Both the position numbers and the translations under genes were made by a program. A DNA stretch of 64,000 bases, from the NCBI GenBank assembly GCA_922989275.2, contig OV277868.1, positions 55,054,216 through 55,118,215 on the forward strand, in the 5' to 3' direction. The notes under the pieces were generated by a model. That model ran no database searches. It was not told where the DNA came from and saw nothing but the letters and a program-made list of their open reading frames with translations. The stretch comes from Gari tellinella. Lineage: Eukaryota > Mollusca > Bivalvia > Cardiida > Psammobiidae. Shown here piece after piece: positions 44,223-54,037 of the stretch (positions are counted from its first letter, which is position 1; every line of letters begins with the position of its first letter).

Positions 44223-44666
44223 TTATATTTGAGACTTATGAGTTACCTGACCAAACCGGTCATTAAAGTACATAAAAATTAAGTGGTTAAGTATTATGTG
44301 ATTGCATGTACGTATCGAGGGTTATGTGGTACAAAATTACAGTAAGTTGTGGACAAAATAAGGCAGACGGCCCGGTCCGTATGTTAGAATTGTCCATATA
44401 TATGGACATATTTTAGACTATATAGGAGCTAAGTGTTAAATCACGGAAGGTCTTATAATTTCTATCCATAAATTCAAATATTGAACGACGAAACACTCGC
44501 TTTAAGTGTTAGACTTTAAAAGTGTTTACAACTTAAAATTGAAAATATATGTACCACAAACGTACGGAATACCACTTAATGTACCGGACGTGCAGGCGGT
44601 CATCTCCCTTCCGCCAGTCCACGATGTGGTATGTACTGTCTCACGGTTTGCAGGTTACGACCTTAA

Positions 44667-45729
44667 GCCCCGATCTCACTGTCCCGGTGCTGGTTCCGGT
44701 GCGTCCCGGTGAGAATAGCCGATGTACCGGGGGAACCGGGGCGATTTTTATGAAAAAAATAAATTGCGATCTCACATTCAAGGCGTTACCCCGGTGGACT
44801 CCCGGTAGAGAAGCCGGATCTCGCCGATCTATCCCGGTGAGTTCCCGGTTTGGCCCGGCGTAGTTACGGCGAAGGGCCGGTCTGTCCCCGGTAAATCCCG
44901 GTATAACACGGTATAACCCCGATCGTCGCCGGTGGTATCCCGGTGACCACCGGTGTCGTCCCGATCAACCCCGGCTGTTCACCGGTGGCGTGCCGGCGTT
45001 ACCCGGTGTTCGCCGGAAAGGACATAAACCGGGGCGGACGTGAATTAGTATAAATTCTCTTTTGTCTCTCGGGGTATATGAGATGAAATACAAACGAAAT
45101 GCAATAAAAAAGAACATAATAATGTTGTAGATTGTTCAAACTTCATTTTAATATGAGTTTCAAACAGTTTGCCCGGCGTCTGATCTGGTTACATACTGTT
45201 TGTAGTGGGCATAAAGACTTTAGCCTGAAGCCATTTATCTATAAAGAAAAACTTTCGTTTTTATATATTAGATTTACCCTATACAATAGAGAGGACGATA
45301 TTATTTCCTATTTAAACACAGACGAAACGCAAACGCTAAAAACAAAATTTAGAAATCTGCATATTTTTAAAAACAAATTCAAATTTATCCTCGCAAACAC
45401 CCCGGTTGTTCACGGTAGAGACCCGGAGCTGCCCCGGATGTGCCGGTAAAGATCCGGCGTTGCCCCGGCATACCCCGGAGTTGCTCCGGCACTCCCCGGA
45501 TGAAGCCGGTTCTGGTTTATGTCCCGGTGACTCCCGGTGACCCCCGGTTGTATTAAACATTTTAAAGCATCCGGGGATGTAAGCCGGTGCCGGTCGACCC
45601 CGGATCGAGCCGGTCGTCCCCGGCGCCGCCAAGGTTGTACTCCCGGTGACTGCCGGCGACTGCCGGTGACTGCCGGTTTGCTAAACCGGGATTCACCGGG
45701 GACCCAAACCGGGACAGTGAGATCGTGGC
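44667..45729. mobile_element. CCGGT-rich element with inverted ends, about 1.06 kb
   Basis: Ends GCCCCGATCTCACTGTCCCGG and, inverted, GCCACGATCTCACTGTCCCGG (one mismatch over the visible 20). TTAA lies immediately left (44663-44666) and TTAA one base beyond the right end (45731-45734). The arms consist of short degenerate units such as CCCGGTGAC, TGCCGGTGAC and CCCCGGT, in the CCGGT sense throughout 44690-45020 and 45405-45700. Between them lies a worn family A fragment (about 45080-45330). The frames here are artefacts of the repeat. Confidence 0.7.
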
Positions 45730-45773
45730 TTTAACACATAACCCCATAGCCCGCCTCTAGTTTTGAAGATATA

Positions 45774-46884
45774 CTCAGCAAAAATAGAAACGTCCCACAT
45801 TTTAAACGGACATATCTCTGACGTTATTTAAGTTATACATCAAGTGAATGTACTTATGGGATACTGTTTAGTTGGAGTTACACATGTGTAAAGTTTTCAC
45901 AAAATAACACAGATAAAAACCGCTAACGTAACGGAATCATGATTTGCACGTTTTGCACGTGCACAGTACACGCGTTTCAATAAAGTAATTCTGTCACCGT
46001 CGTACAATACACACGACACATGGTAATAAAGAAATTAAAAAAAACCATATGAATTCAATTATTGCATCATGCCACGCTCGTCTGAAGTTGAAAGAAATCA
46101 GGCAATGACGGGCATTGACGTCGCACGCTGGTTCGGCTGCTATAGAGAAACCAAACAGAGGCTTGCGACCCGGTACCATCAGACTGGGACTGTTCACAAT
46201 CGTTTTTGCCTTGGTCACCCCGTTTTTCCTCCATCAGAACTGATCACTACGACACGTTAACGCACTAATGTCTATGTCATTTTCCAGCCACCGGAACGGC
46301 TGGTGAACACGATGAGTCATCACAAACCTTTGTAATCCAACGCTAAACCAATCAGAGCATGACGCCAATAATTCGGTCAAATTTGAACGACACGTCACCG
46401 TGGGGCTATATTATCTGTCGTCACGACGTCATTTGAATTTGAAGCAAACCGACTACGCAAATTGATTACATTTAAGATTCAGCATTCAATATTTGACACA
46501 GACCTCACAGCAAGAGTGAATGTCTGACGTTCTCATTAAACGTTACGTTACGCCGTAAAAATGGAGCGTATATTGGTGCAAACGGTGGCCGTACACGATA
46601 TTAATCTTACTGAATAAAACTTTGGACTTTTTATGAGTATTCAGAAATCAACTAAACATTTTTAAAAAACAATCATTTATTCTGATTTTTTATTTTGACC
46701 CCCACCAACTTCTTCATTACATCACTCGAAAAGTATTTTCCTCATCAATATGAGGTCAACTGATACATGTATGGATTTAAAAATGAATGAACTTTATTTT
46801 CTGTATAGGTTTTACTACCATCAACCTTATAACTTTCAAGAAAAAGTCCCTGTAATAGGGTGGGACGTTTCTATTTTTGCTCAG
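45774..46884 (+). mobile_element. Decayed Tc1-like transposon
   Basis: TA-flanked ends CTCAGCAAAAATAGAAACGT and, inverted, CTGAGCAAAAATAGAAACGT continue with CCCAC. The 1.1-kb length is shorter than the usual 1.3-1.7 kb because most of the transposase gene is gone. Confidence 0.85.
46069..46260 (+). pseudogene. Tc1-like transposase, N-terminal remnant
   Basis: MPRSSEVERNQAM, then DVARWFGCYRETKQRLATRY and QTGTVHNR follow the helix-turn-helix DNA-binding part of Tc1 transposases (family pattern: MPR..ERNQAI, ARHFG..R.TI.RL..R...TG). The frame stops at 46258-46260 and the DDE catalytic domain is absent, so it is non-functional. Confidence 0.8.
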
Positions 46885-46886
46885 TA

Positions 46887-47109
46887 TATATGGCCACTTA
46901 AGGCAGGTTGAAAGTAAAACAGAATGCCCCTTAATGCGCATTCTGCTTCACTTTCAGCCTGCTTTAAAGGTATTATCTGCTATAATTTAGAAATTATTTT
47001 ATACAATACATTTTACTTACAGAATAAAGTCAGTGGAACTACATGTATCTTCTTCAGTGGAGAAGTAAATCAAAGGCGTAAAAAATAGTATTTATGGGGG
47101 AACGGGTTA
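46887..47109. mobile_element. Family D MITE, left end missing
   Basis: Begins directly at the Tc1 element with ATGGCCACTTAAGGCAGG, a good H2 core (CTTAATGCGCATTCTGC), TTCTTCAGTGGAGAAGTAAA and GGGGGAACGGGTTAA. The Tc1 element may have entered a D element, but its left half is not seen before 45774. Confidence 0.6.
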
Positions 47110-47149
47110 AACCTTCACATAAACGATACCGCAAAAGCGCATCTTGCCA

Positions 47150-47398
47150 GAATTTTGATATGCATGAAATTTTCTGACAATTATTGAGATGTTTTACTTT
47201 CTGTTTAAACGTAAACCAAACGCAACACAATATAGAAATAACATTTTCTTGAAATGTCTCACAAAATATTTTGAAATGTGTGGCAAATAGTCTGTGCCTC
47301 ATCTGGATCCAAACTATTTGAAATGGACATTAAGGTTTTAGAATAATCTCGCTCATTTTGGAAATAGTACATTACATTTGATGTATTGTCCACTGTAC
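47150..47398. repeat. Worn family A fragment
   Basis: TTTAAACGTAAACCAAACGC, GTGTGGCAAATAGTCTGTGC, GATCCAAACTATTTG and ATTGTCCACTGTA. Confidence 0.5.
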
Positions 47399-47650
47399 AT
47401 ATAGAGGAGAACACGTTATTCTTTCCCGTTTAAACGCAAACGAAACGCAAACGCATCGCATTAAAATGGAGAAATTAACAACTTGTTGACAATTTTAAAA
47501 GTTCATTTTCATCTGAGTGGCAAACAGTTTGGAGCCTGATCAGACGCCGGGTTACCCGGCGTCTGATCTGGCTACAAACTGTTTGCAAGAGAGATAATAG
47601 TTTTAGCGTAAACGCGTTTACTGGGAAATAATTACGTTTTCTCCACTGTA
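47399..47650. mobile_element. Family A MITE, copy 15
   Basis: TATAGAGGAGAACACGTTAT ... TTACGTTTTCTCCACTGTA. H1 core at about 47520-47585. Confidence 0.85.
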
Positions 47651-47683
47651 GCAATTGTTTCCATATAGTCTATGCTAGGGGAC

Positions 47684-47945
47684 ATCAGTGGAGAAAACGT
47701 TATTTTCCTTCCCGTTTAAACGCAAACGAAACGCAAGTTTTACACATTGCAATAAAACGTGGACAATGACAACTGTTTGACAATTCTCACTATTTATTTG
47801 AATCTGAGTGGCAAATAGTGTGGAGCCTGATCAGACGCCGGGTTACCCGGCGTCTGATCTGGCTCCATACTGTTTGCACTGTAAATGGTAGTTTAAATAG
47901 CGTAAACGCGTTTATTGGGAACAAATAACGCGTTTTCTCTACTGT
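47684..47945. mobile_element. Family A MITE, copy 16
   Basis: ATCAGTGGAGAAAACGTTAT ... GCGTTTTCTCTACTGT. H1 core at about 47812-47876; extra TTTTACAC in the left part. 33 bases from copy 15. Confidence 0.8.
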
Positions 47946-48283
47946 TGACACGGTCTCCACTAAATTTTGAAATCATTGAATGTGTACACATATAGAAATC
48001 GATGTACCAAACATGCAATATGCGCGTCCGGGCTAAGTAATCTCTTCTAACTGCAATGAGTTTGGCATTTGCAGACAGCTTTGAGCCAGATCAGATGCCC
48101 AGAAACTCGGCTTCCGAACAGGATAAAAAACCGATTAAATTCTTTTTTTTTCTAAAGTTAAAATGGCTTAAACCTACACTTGAGAAAAGGTGCATAAAGC
48201 AGACAAGAACGGTGAATTTCTACATGTAACAATGAGTCAGTCGGAGGTATTGAAAAAGTAAACAAATCAATAGAAATTTCGGC

Positions 48284-48489
48284 TTAACCCTTATCGTGCT
48301 AAGTGCTAACATTTGCAAACAGTTGGATCCAGATCAGACGCCGCGTAACGCGGCGTCTGATCTTGATCAAAACTGTTTGTCACTCATATTCAACATTTCT
48401 TCAGATCAAGAACCGTTCGACATTATTTTGATCTTCTTTCGCAGACGATATGTTTGAAGCAGACGACAATTTTGCATGATAAGGGTTAA
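48284..48489. mobile_element. Family B MITE, intact copy
   Basis: TTAACCCTTATCGTGCTAAG and GATAAGGGTTAA ends with TTAA on both sides. H1 core at about 48314-48380 (loop GCCGCGTAACGCGGC), then GAAGCAGACGACAATTTTGC. Confidence 0.8.
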
Positions 48490-48518
48490 TACCTTTTAAC
48501 CCACCCGTCTCTTTAAAC

Positions 48519-48714
48519 CCTTTCTCAGACAAAATACCGTCTGCTAAAATGTGTTGTCTTCAAGTTTGTGAAAAATTCAAAGTTATTGACCAAAGACGTA
48601 TTGATAACAGTGGAACTTAGTTTGGATCCTGGTCCGACGTCGCGTCACGCGGCGTCTGATCTGGATCTGAACTGTATGCATAGTCGACTCGTCTATGGCA
48701 GTAAAACGATTAAA
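48519..48714. mobile_element. Family B MITE, reverse copy
   Basis: TTAAACCCTTTCTCAGACAA, TACCGTCTGCTAAAATG, H1 core at about 48617-48680 (loop GTCGCGTCACGCGGC), GCAGTAAAACGATTAA. A further half core lies at 48800-48860. Confidence 0.65.
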
Positions 48715-48858
48715 CGCAGTATTAATTGCCATTAGCTCTAGATCAAATAATAACATTGAATAGCTATGAATATTTTCAGAGATTTAAACCTCGAAAGTCA
48801 GACATTTTGGTTCTTGATCAGACACTACGTTACGTGACGTCTTATCAGGTCCCAAACT

Positions 48859-48875
48859 GCTATCTATCTATCTAT
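48859..48875. repeat. (TATC)4 microsatellite, LINE 3' tail
   Basis: TATCTATCTATCTAT lies directly after the minus-strand stop of the LINE frame, where many LINEs end in a short simple repeat. Confidence 0.65.
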
Positions 48876-48943
48876 GGGGCACGCTGCTTGCACGGAATCG
48901 CATGACCAAACTCCTCCACCCGTCTCTGTTTTCCATCAGTGTT
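48868..48943 (-). pseudogene. LINE C-terminal frame, distal part (split by the 7.8-kb element)
   Basis: On the minus strand the frame interrupted at 56732 continues here with ENRDGWRSLV and stops with TAG at 48868-48870. The pattern MxxRDxWR near the C-terminus is common in non-LTR retrotransposon polyproteins. The two parts share the 6-bp duplication at 48938-48943 and 56732-56737. Confidence 0.8.
48938..48943. repeat. Target-site duplication, left (AGTGTT)
   Basis: Identical to 56732-56737 and directly outside the long inverted repeats. Confidence 0.85.
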
Positions 48944-49262
48944 AGTAGTTATACGTGACTCGAAATAACAGGGCCACATTTATGATCGGCCACATTTATG
49001 ATCAGGTCAATATATAGAACGTTCCTCGCGTTAGACGACGAAGGCATTCGATTGGAAGACGGAAACGCCCGATATCGGTAAACGGATTAAGCCGAGACTA
49101 GGGTAAATAGAGTCGGGGTAAAAACGGCTTATCGATCGTCACCAACTAAGACCAGCGAGCGTAACCTTAACCTACGAAGAACGCCGAAATCGAGAGTTAG
49201 TTCGTTATCGCGATTAACGCATACTATGTACAGTGCACCCGCGTTAAGCATACAACATTTCA

Positions 49263-49487
49263 GTGAATAAACTTCCTGTAGCTTTGACGCAAACAGAAAG
49301 TTGTATGGTTGTACTGTATTATCGGCTTAAGATAAATCATGCGAGTGAGACGGAAATAGTCGATATTCCCCGAGTCAATTCCCGTAATATTAATACAGTT
49401 CGTCGATTGGTCTACGGTAACATCCGAACGGGTACGGAGAGAGGTCATTATTTACCTACCTGCGAAATTGTTTATATAAATACTTAA
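49263..49487 (+). CDS. 74-residue ORF, left arm (uncertain)
   Basis: Starts MNKLPVALTQTESCM and ends EIVYINT. It is open in both arms (mirror copy 56188-56412) and in line with the three genes that follow, 102 bases before the next. I recognise no family. An antisense frame of similar size overlaps it, so coding is not certain. Confidence 0.4.
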   Translation: MNKLPVALTQTESCMVVLYYRLKINHASETEIVDIPRVNSRNINTVRRLVYGNIRTGTERGHYLPTCEIVYINT

Positions 49488-49589
49488 GTCTACTACCATC
49501 GATCGATTTGTGAAAGAACAGATATACTTTGAAAACTGTAACTACATAAACATAGTATTACAATATTTCTTCAAGAGCGAAAACTGAAA

Positions 49590-49928
49590 ATGAAGCCGGT
49601 TCAAGCATATCTACCAAATTACGAATTTTGGACTAATTATTACCAGTCTCGCGCATCGTCAGAACACCCCAAATACTTTCCACATGAAAGAAAACGTTGC
49701 GGTCCGAGGGAGGAGTATATCTGTACAAAAGGGGAAAGTAAAACAATTCCGACTGAATACGGCGTAAAAGTTGAATTAGTTTCTCCGACGAAGCAAGTTG
49801 TCGAGCGGGCTGCGAGGGAAATACAACGACAGAGCGATAAATTGGTGAAACGGCGTGTAGGTAAAAACAGGCAGAGAAAGAGAAAAGCAGGAAAACACAT
49901 CGATGAAGTTGAATGCCACAAATTCTGA
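49590..49928 (+). CDS. 112-residue basic protein, left arm
   Basis: Starts MKPVQAYLPNYEFWTNYY and contains YFPHERKRCGPREEY and VKVELVSPTKQVVERAAREI. The C-terminus is very basic (KRRVGKNRQRKRKAGKH), suggesting nucleic-acid binding or nuclear entry. The identical frame lies in the right arm; there a 14-bp deletion upstream lets the frame extend backwards, but the shared ATG is the likelier start. It is 54 bases upstream of the PC4-like gene. No family is recognised; a small structural or DNA-binding protein of a mobile element is a guess. Confidence 0.6.
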   Translation: MKPVQAYLPNYEFWTNYYQSRASSEHPKYFPHERKRCGPREEYICTKGESKTIPTEYGVKVELVSPTKQVVERAAREIQRQSDKLVKRRVGKNRQRKRKAGKHIDEVECHKF

Positions 49929-49982
49929 TTATCCGATACGCGCTTAGACCTGCAATGTTAAATTAAGGTCCAGGAGGTTGCA

Positions 49983-50237
49983 ATGTCACAAGCTTACATC
50001 GACGCATTTAGAATGGAAAATACTCAGTCATCCAATGAGACAGAAAACAAAAACAGAAAAATTAGTATACATTTGGATGGGATTCATCACGTGTCTATCT
50101 TCCAAAATGGCGACGGACAGATAGTCTTAAATTTAAGGAAAGGGACTAGATCTGTGACCATTTCAAAAGACGTTATGTTACAAATATGCGAGTTAAAAAG
50201 CATGCTTGTCCAATGCTGTAATTTTATAGATTGTTAA
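49983..50237 (+). CDS. 84-residue PC4-like protein, left arm
   Basis: The centre, ISIHLDGIHHVSIFQNGDG, QIVLNLRKGTRSVTIS, then KDVMLQICELKSML, follows the strand-turn-strand and final-helix pattern of the PC4/p15 single-stranded-DNA-binding fold (hVSI...G.I.L..R.G..S..I....W..L). The N-terminus (MSQAYIDAFRMENTQSS) is polar. The match is by eye and remote. Such a protein would suit replication or transcription of a DNA element. An identical copy sits in the right arm. Confidence 0.6.
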   Translation: MSQAYIDAFRMENTQSSNETENKNRKISIHLDGIHHVSIFQNGDGQIVLNLRKGTRSVTISKDVMLQICELKSMLVQCCNFIDC

Positions 50238-50484
50238 CGGCGAGGAAAAAAATATTTTTTTACTCTGGAGATATTACGGTTGGGAGTTTATTCACGTTTC
50301 AGTAAGGTGCCTCTTCAAGCCTCTTTCAGACAAATAAGTTAACTCCTCGTGTCAATAGTTTAACTCCGCGCATTTACTATTCACCTCCTCTCGATAGTAC
50401 GAACTATGCGCATTGATAAGGAGGGAACCAGATTGATCAAGTCATTCTCTTACTACTTTTCGCCGGATTAACATCGTCGACGGA

Positions 50485-51033
50485 ATGATTGCCTGTGGTA
50501 TTTGCGAAAAAGAATTTAAACGTAAAGACAACATGTTGCGGCACATGAAATCACAACACGGACACGACGGATCAGACAATGAATCTAAGAAAGACTACCT
50601 AAGTGACAAAGATACTACCGATGAGTCAGACATGGACACAGACGCTGGAGGGAAGGAGGTCACTATAGACCCTTGGCTCGATATGATTGAATACATATAT
50701 AAAACGCTTCAACCCGAGTTCCGCCAAAAGGTATCTGAATTATTGGAAGAGGCCGATGTTACGGAAAAGGAGGCGAGGAATAAAGCATTCGACGAACTGT
50801 TGCCAAAGTACAGGAAGCTACTCGTCAATAGATATTTAGTTAGAGTTTTGTGGTTTGATTCCGTCAAACACGACCCCATTCATACGGCCATCAGAAGGAC
50901 AGCGAGGCGCCTAGCAGAAGAAGAAGACTACGAGAGTGAAGAATCCTGGAAATACGCAGCTAATAAGCGGAAGTACCTTTTCGACAAATTACTGAAGGAA
51001 TATAATCCACCGGAAACGAATGAAAACCGTTAA
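50485..51033 (+). CDS. 182-residue C2H2 zinc-finger protein
   Basis: Residues 4-25 form a zinc finger C-X2-C-X12-H-X4-H: CGIC, then KRKDNMLRHMKSQH. An acidic linker follows (SDKDTTDESDMDTD), then a helical domain of about 110 residues: DPWLDMIEYIYKTLQPEF, EEADVTEKEARNKAFDELLP, KYRKLLVNRYLVRVLWFDSV, KHDPIHTAIRRTARRL and YAANKRKYLFDKLLKEY. My recollection is that proteins with this layout recur in invertebrate genomes. The first six codons lie in the left inverted repeat; in the right arm the same start leads to nine codons and a stop. Intronless and intact. Confidence 0.75.
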   Translation: MIACGICEKEFKRKDNMLRHMKSQHGHDGSDNESKKDYLSDKDTTDESDMDTDAGGKEVTIDPWLDMIEYIYKTLQPEFRQKVSELLEEADVTEKEARNKAFDELLPKYRKLLVNRYLVRVLWFDSVKHDPIHTAIRRTARRLAEEEDYESEESWKYAANKRKYLFDKLLKEYNPPETNENR

Positions 51034-51286
51034 ATGAAATAAAAATGACTGTCAGAATTAAATATGTACTAAACTACATGTCAACGAGTAAAGTTTACAG
51101 ACGCTTGAACATTAGATTACATGCTAGCTTTTGGATATCAATTCGCTGCGTTTATAAATATATTTATTTTGAACTGACACACTCATTTCAATTGTATTTC
51201 TTAGAGTTTTTATCAATAAATTATGAAACAAAGATATCGTGTTGCTTAAGCGTTATTTCCCCTATCTTTTCATACGCAAGAAAGAT

Positions 51287-51288
51287 AG

Positions 51289-51344
<56 letters not shown>

Positions 51345-51642
51345 TGAGAGACACTCCCGTATAGTTAAAATGGGTAAACGCATAGCAACCCGATCCTCTA
51401 TATACTACCTTTCTTTCTCTTTCTCCCTCTCTCTGTGTCTCTCCCTGTCTCTCTTTGTCTCTCTCTCTCTACCTCTTTGACTCTATCTCTGTCTCCATTT
51501 TTCTCTCTCACTCACTCACTCACACTCTGTCTCTGTCTCTGTCTCTCTCTCTCTAACTCTTTGTGTGTGTCTCTTTCCCTCTGTCTATATATGTATCTCC
51601 GTCGCTCAGTCTCAGACTCTGTCTTTACTCTCTCTGTCTGTC

Positions 51643-51689
<47 letters not shown>

Positions 51690-51940
51690 TCCCTACCTCT
51701 ACCTCTCTCTCTAAATATGGATCCCTCCATCTCTCTACCTCTCTGCCAATGATTGGCCGTGCACCGGACTGTCTGATAGAGCTTAACCTGAAATAATAGT
51801 AACAGTTCTTTGAATGTTTATGTTTCATATCATTTAGATCAAATATTCAAGTATTTAAGTGAGAATTGAATTGTTTTCAATTGTGCCTGTGTGTAAGTGT
51901 GTGTGTGTATTACATATTTAATTGGGGGGGGGGGGGGGGG
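51287..51940. repeat. Simple-sequence cluster: (GA)n, (CT)n, (GT)n and G17
   Basis: GA/GACA tract at 51287-51347, CT-rich tract at about 51410-51755, GT tract at about 51891-51908 and a run of 17 G at 51924-51940. It separates the zinc-finger gene from the transposase gene. The 100-, 105- and 67-codon frames here are artefacts. Confidence 0.95.
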
Positions 51941-52126
51941 TATTTTTTCAACATTTTATTTCGGCGGTCTGTAAAAGTTCCCGTTTCGACCGGCACCAGG
52001 TCTCATCAGTGATTCTGCCATTGAATCAGACGGGGGATTTTTTTTCTCCAAAACAATCGTAACTCAATTCTAGCTCTGTCCATCCGCCCCGCCCACTGTG
52101 TCACTGTGTCACAGTGTGGTAGCATG

Positions 52127-54037
52127 TCAGCAGCCCATTTTGTCTAACAGTCCTTTGACATATTCGTCTTGTCTTTCAGCAGTCGCACCTGTACGAGCTG
52201 TGTGATAGGTGTGCTCCAGCTCAGCTCTCCGCTTACGTCTTCTGGCCTTGAATGCAGTGGTTCCCTGAAGTCTTTTTCGTGCTGCAGACACACGAGACCT
52301 TTGTCGTAAGTAGCTCTTTGGTTTCGCAGAGAGGCTTTCACCAGTTATCAAACTCACTTTGGCTTCAATAGCTGTAACTAGAGAGTTGTTTAGCTGAAGC
52401 GTTTTAGAGGCTAGTTTTCCAGCAAAGTTCCGACAGTAATTCACTTCCTTCGGCAAAATTGACAGCACACCACGGTTGAATGCCTCGCATTTCTGTGTGT
52501 CTGTATTAGAGGCCACATTGATTATAGCCTGCTCACTCAGCCTTATCTGCAGAATGCTTCCGAGTAGTTCCTTGTCCTGTTCGGTCATTTTCAGGCTGTT
52601 TATGTTGTGCGTCGGCAAAAACTCTGAGTGGAACCACCAGTCGCCTTGGCCCCCAACTCCATTGCAGACCAGTGATCTATGAGGACATAGACCACAGTTG
52701 CCAGAATAGCATTCAACCGTAGCAGAACAAACACTCGGAAGTAAAGGTAATGTTCGCCTGAGGTCCCCATCTCCAAGAATCCGCAGTTTACTGATTATTT
52801 TAGAGCATCGTGACTTGACGTCTTTTGCAAAAGCTGCTATGGCTTGCTGCTTGGTCAGTCGTGTCACTTTGTTAGGGAACATGTCTCTACTCCAGTTTGC
52901 TTTTCTCGAGTGTCTGACTACAGTGCTTCCCAAATTGTGTGGGTCTGCTTGCCGCGTAACATCCCAAGCTTCTCCTAGTTCTCGGTAAAAGTCCTGCATG
53001 CCCAAAAATGACCTCGTATCGCCATCTGTCGTCAGGGTTCGAACCACTATGTCGTCCTCCCATAGTTGCTGAGCGACATCATGCGCCATGCGTCTCTCAG
53101 AATGGGGCTGCATGTATGGGATGTTGGCAGTGCAACCTTCATGTTTTCCAGGACATTTCACCTCCTCGTACTTATGCTTCCTTTTTAACAGTGCTCCCGT
53201 CAAGCAAAGTTTGTTCTCAATCGCAAGAGCAAGCACAAACTTATACTCACTGTGGTTCTCTATAGCCACACCATATGCCTGGGATCCTGATTGTCCTGGC
53301 TTGTATGAAGAAACCATCCGGGTCGCATTGTACCGACAGTCAAAGGAAAGATCAAGCTGTCTCGGATCATTTGCACCTTTAGCTTCGTTCTGCTGAATAA
53401 TCCATTTTCTTTTCTTTGACATGTCATCTTCATTTAAGGAAATGGTTGATGCTGACATTTCATTGACCAAACTCTGCAGGTGGCTTTGTGATGGAGGTGG
53501 TATGTCCATTGAAGATAGCAGTATATTTCCTTTCTCCACACCAATGCAGGTATCTTGTAGGCCTGATGCTAGCAGCATGTTGACGGCAGCCCCTCGTCTT
53601 TTCCCGGCTCTCGGCCTATACGTTTGGCAAGGCTTGGACACAAACTGGCATGTAGAACAGGCAAATGTTAGATCCGAGCCTAAGCCAAGTTTCCTTTCGC
53701 TGAGAAGTCTCAGTTTCATGGACTCGCAGTTGACCGGATGGTTGCCGTGGTCATTCGAAACAGTACTTATGACCTCTAGCAGCTGATCTAGGCTGATTAT
53801 TCGGTTGCCCGTGTTTTCCAGGTTTCCCCTCGGACGAAGACATGGCCCCAGATTCTCCTGTTGTCCATCGTTTATGTGAAGAACTGGAACAGGAATGTGC
53901 ACAGGTGTGACTTTTTCAGCTGAAGTGTGTTTGGTGACACGAGACGTCCGCTTGTTGTTGCTGCCGAAGAGATGTCCGGCCCGTCGGCGTTTCAGTTTTC
54001 CTTTCTTAGACATGGCGCTTGGAATTGGAGCAAACAC
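52127..54037 (-). CDS. Mutator-like transposase, 636 residues
   Basis: Single-exon gene, ATG at 54035-54037. The N-terminus is basic (KKGKLKRRR). From about residue 108 it follows the Mutator-like transposase domain of invertebrates: LTFACSTCQ with paired cysteines, AGKRRGAAVNMLLASGLQD, then MDIPPPSQSHLQSL. DLSFDCRYN provides D233, TLTTDGDTRS provides D338 and TQKCEAFNRGVL provides E518, a plausible DDE triad. Between the second D and E lie CYSGNCGLCPHRSLVC and HNLGSTVVRH, resembling the Cys/His insertions of such proteins. The C-terminus is basic (KARRRKRR). No stop or frameshift, so it may be active. It points towards the left arm and has no co-directional neighbour. Whether it moves this element or is itself an insertion is unclear. 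Confidence 0.85.
   Translation of the reverse strand: MFAPIPSAMSKKGKLKRRRAGHLFGSNNKRTSRVTKHTSAEKVTPVHIPVPVLHINDGQQENLGPCLRPRGNLENTGNRIISLDQLLEVISTVSNDHGNHPVNCESMKLRLLSERKLGLGSDLTFACSTCQFVSKPCQTYRPRAGKRRGAAVNMLLASGLQDTCIGVEKGNILLSSMDIPPPSQSHLQSLVNEMSASTISLNEDDMSKKRKWIIQQNEAKGANDPRQLDLSFDCRYNATRMVSSYKPGQSGSQAYGVAIENHSEYKFVLALAIENKLCLTGALLKRKHKYEEVKCPGKHEGCTANIPYMQPHSERRMAHDVAQQLWEDDIVVRTLTTDGDTRSFLGMQDFYRELGEAWDVTRQADPHNLGSTVVRHSRKANWSRDMFPNKVTRLTKQQAIAAFAKDVKSRCSKIISKLRILGDGDLRRTLPLLPSVCSATVECYSGNCGLCPHRSLVCNGVGGQGDWWFHSEFLPTHNINSLKMTEQDKELLGSILQIRLSEQAIINVASNTDTQKCEAFNRGVLSILPKEVNYCRNFAGKLASKTLQLNNSLVTAIEAKVSLITGESLSAKPKSYLRQRSRVSAARKRLQGTTAFKARRRKRRAELEHTYHTARTGATAERQDEYVKGLLDKMGC

Larger units (their letters stand above)
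48944..50499 (+). repeat. Left terminal inverted repeat, 1,556 bp
   Basis: Matches the right arm over its full length with a handful of substitutions and one 14-bp indel near 49548-49561. Outer part: GGCCACATTTATGATC is duplicated in tandem (48972-49003). The arm is richer in CpG than its surroundings. It holds three ORFs and the first six codons of the zinc-finger gene. Confidence 0.93.

Noticed and set aside
45336..45747. 98-, 65- and 61-codon frames
   Set aside because: Products of the CCGGT repeat, open on both strands.
51045..51828. 100-, 105- and 67-codon frames
   Set aside because: They lie in GA and CT simple repeats and give runs of Arg-Glu or Ser-Leu.
52476..53786. Plus-strand frames of 68-121 codons
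   Set aside because: Antisense shadows of the 636-residue transposase.
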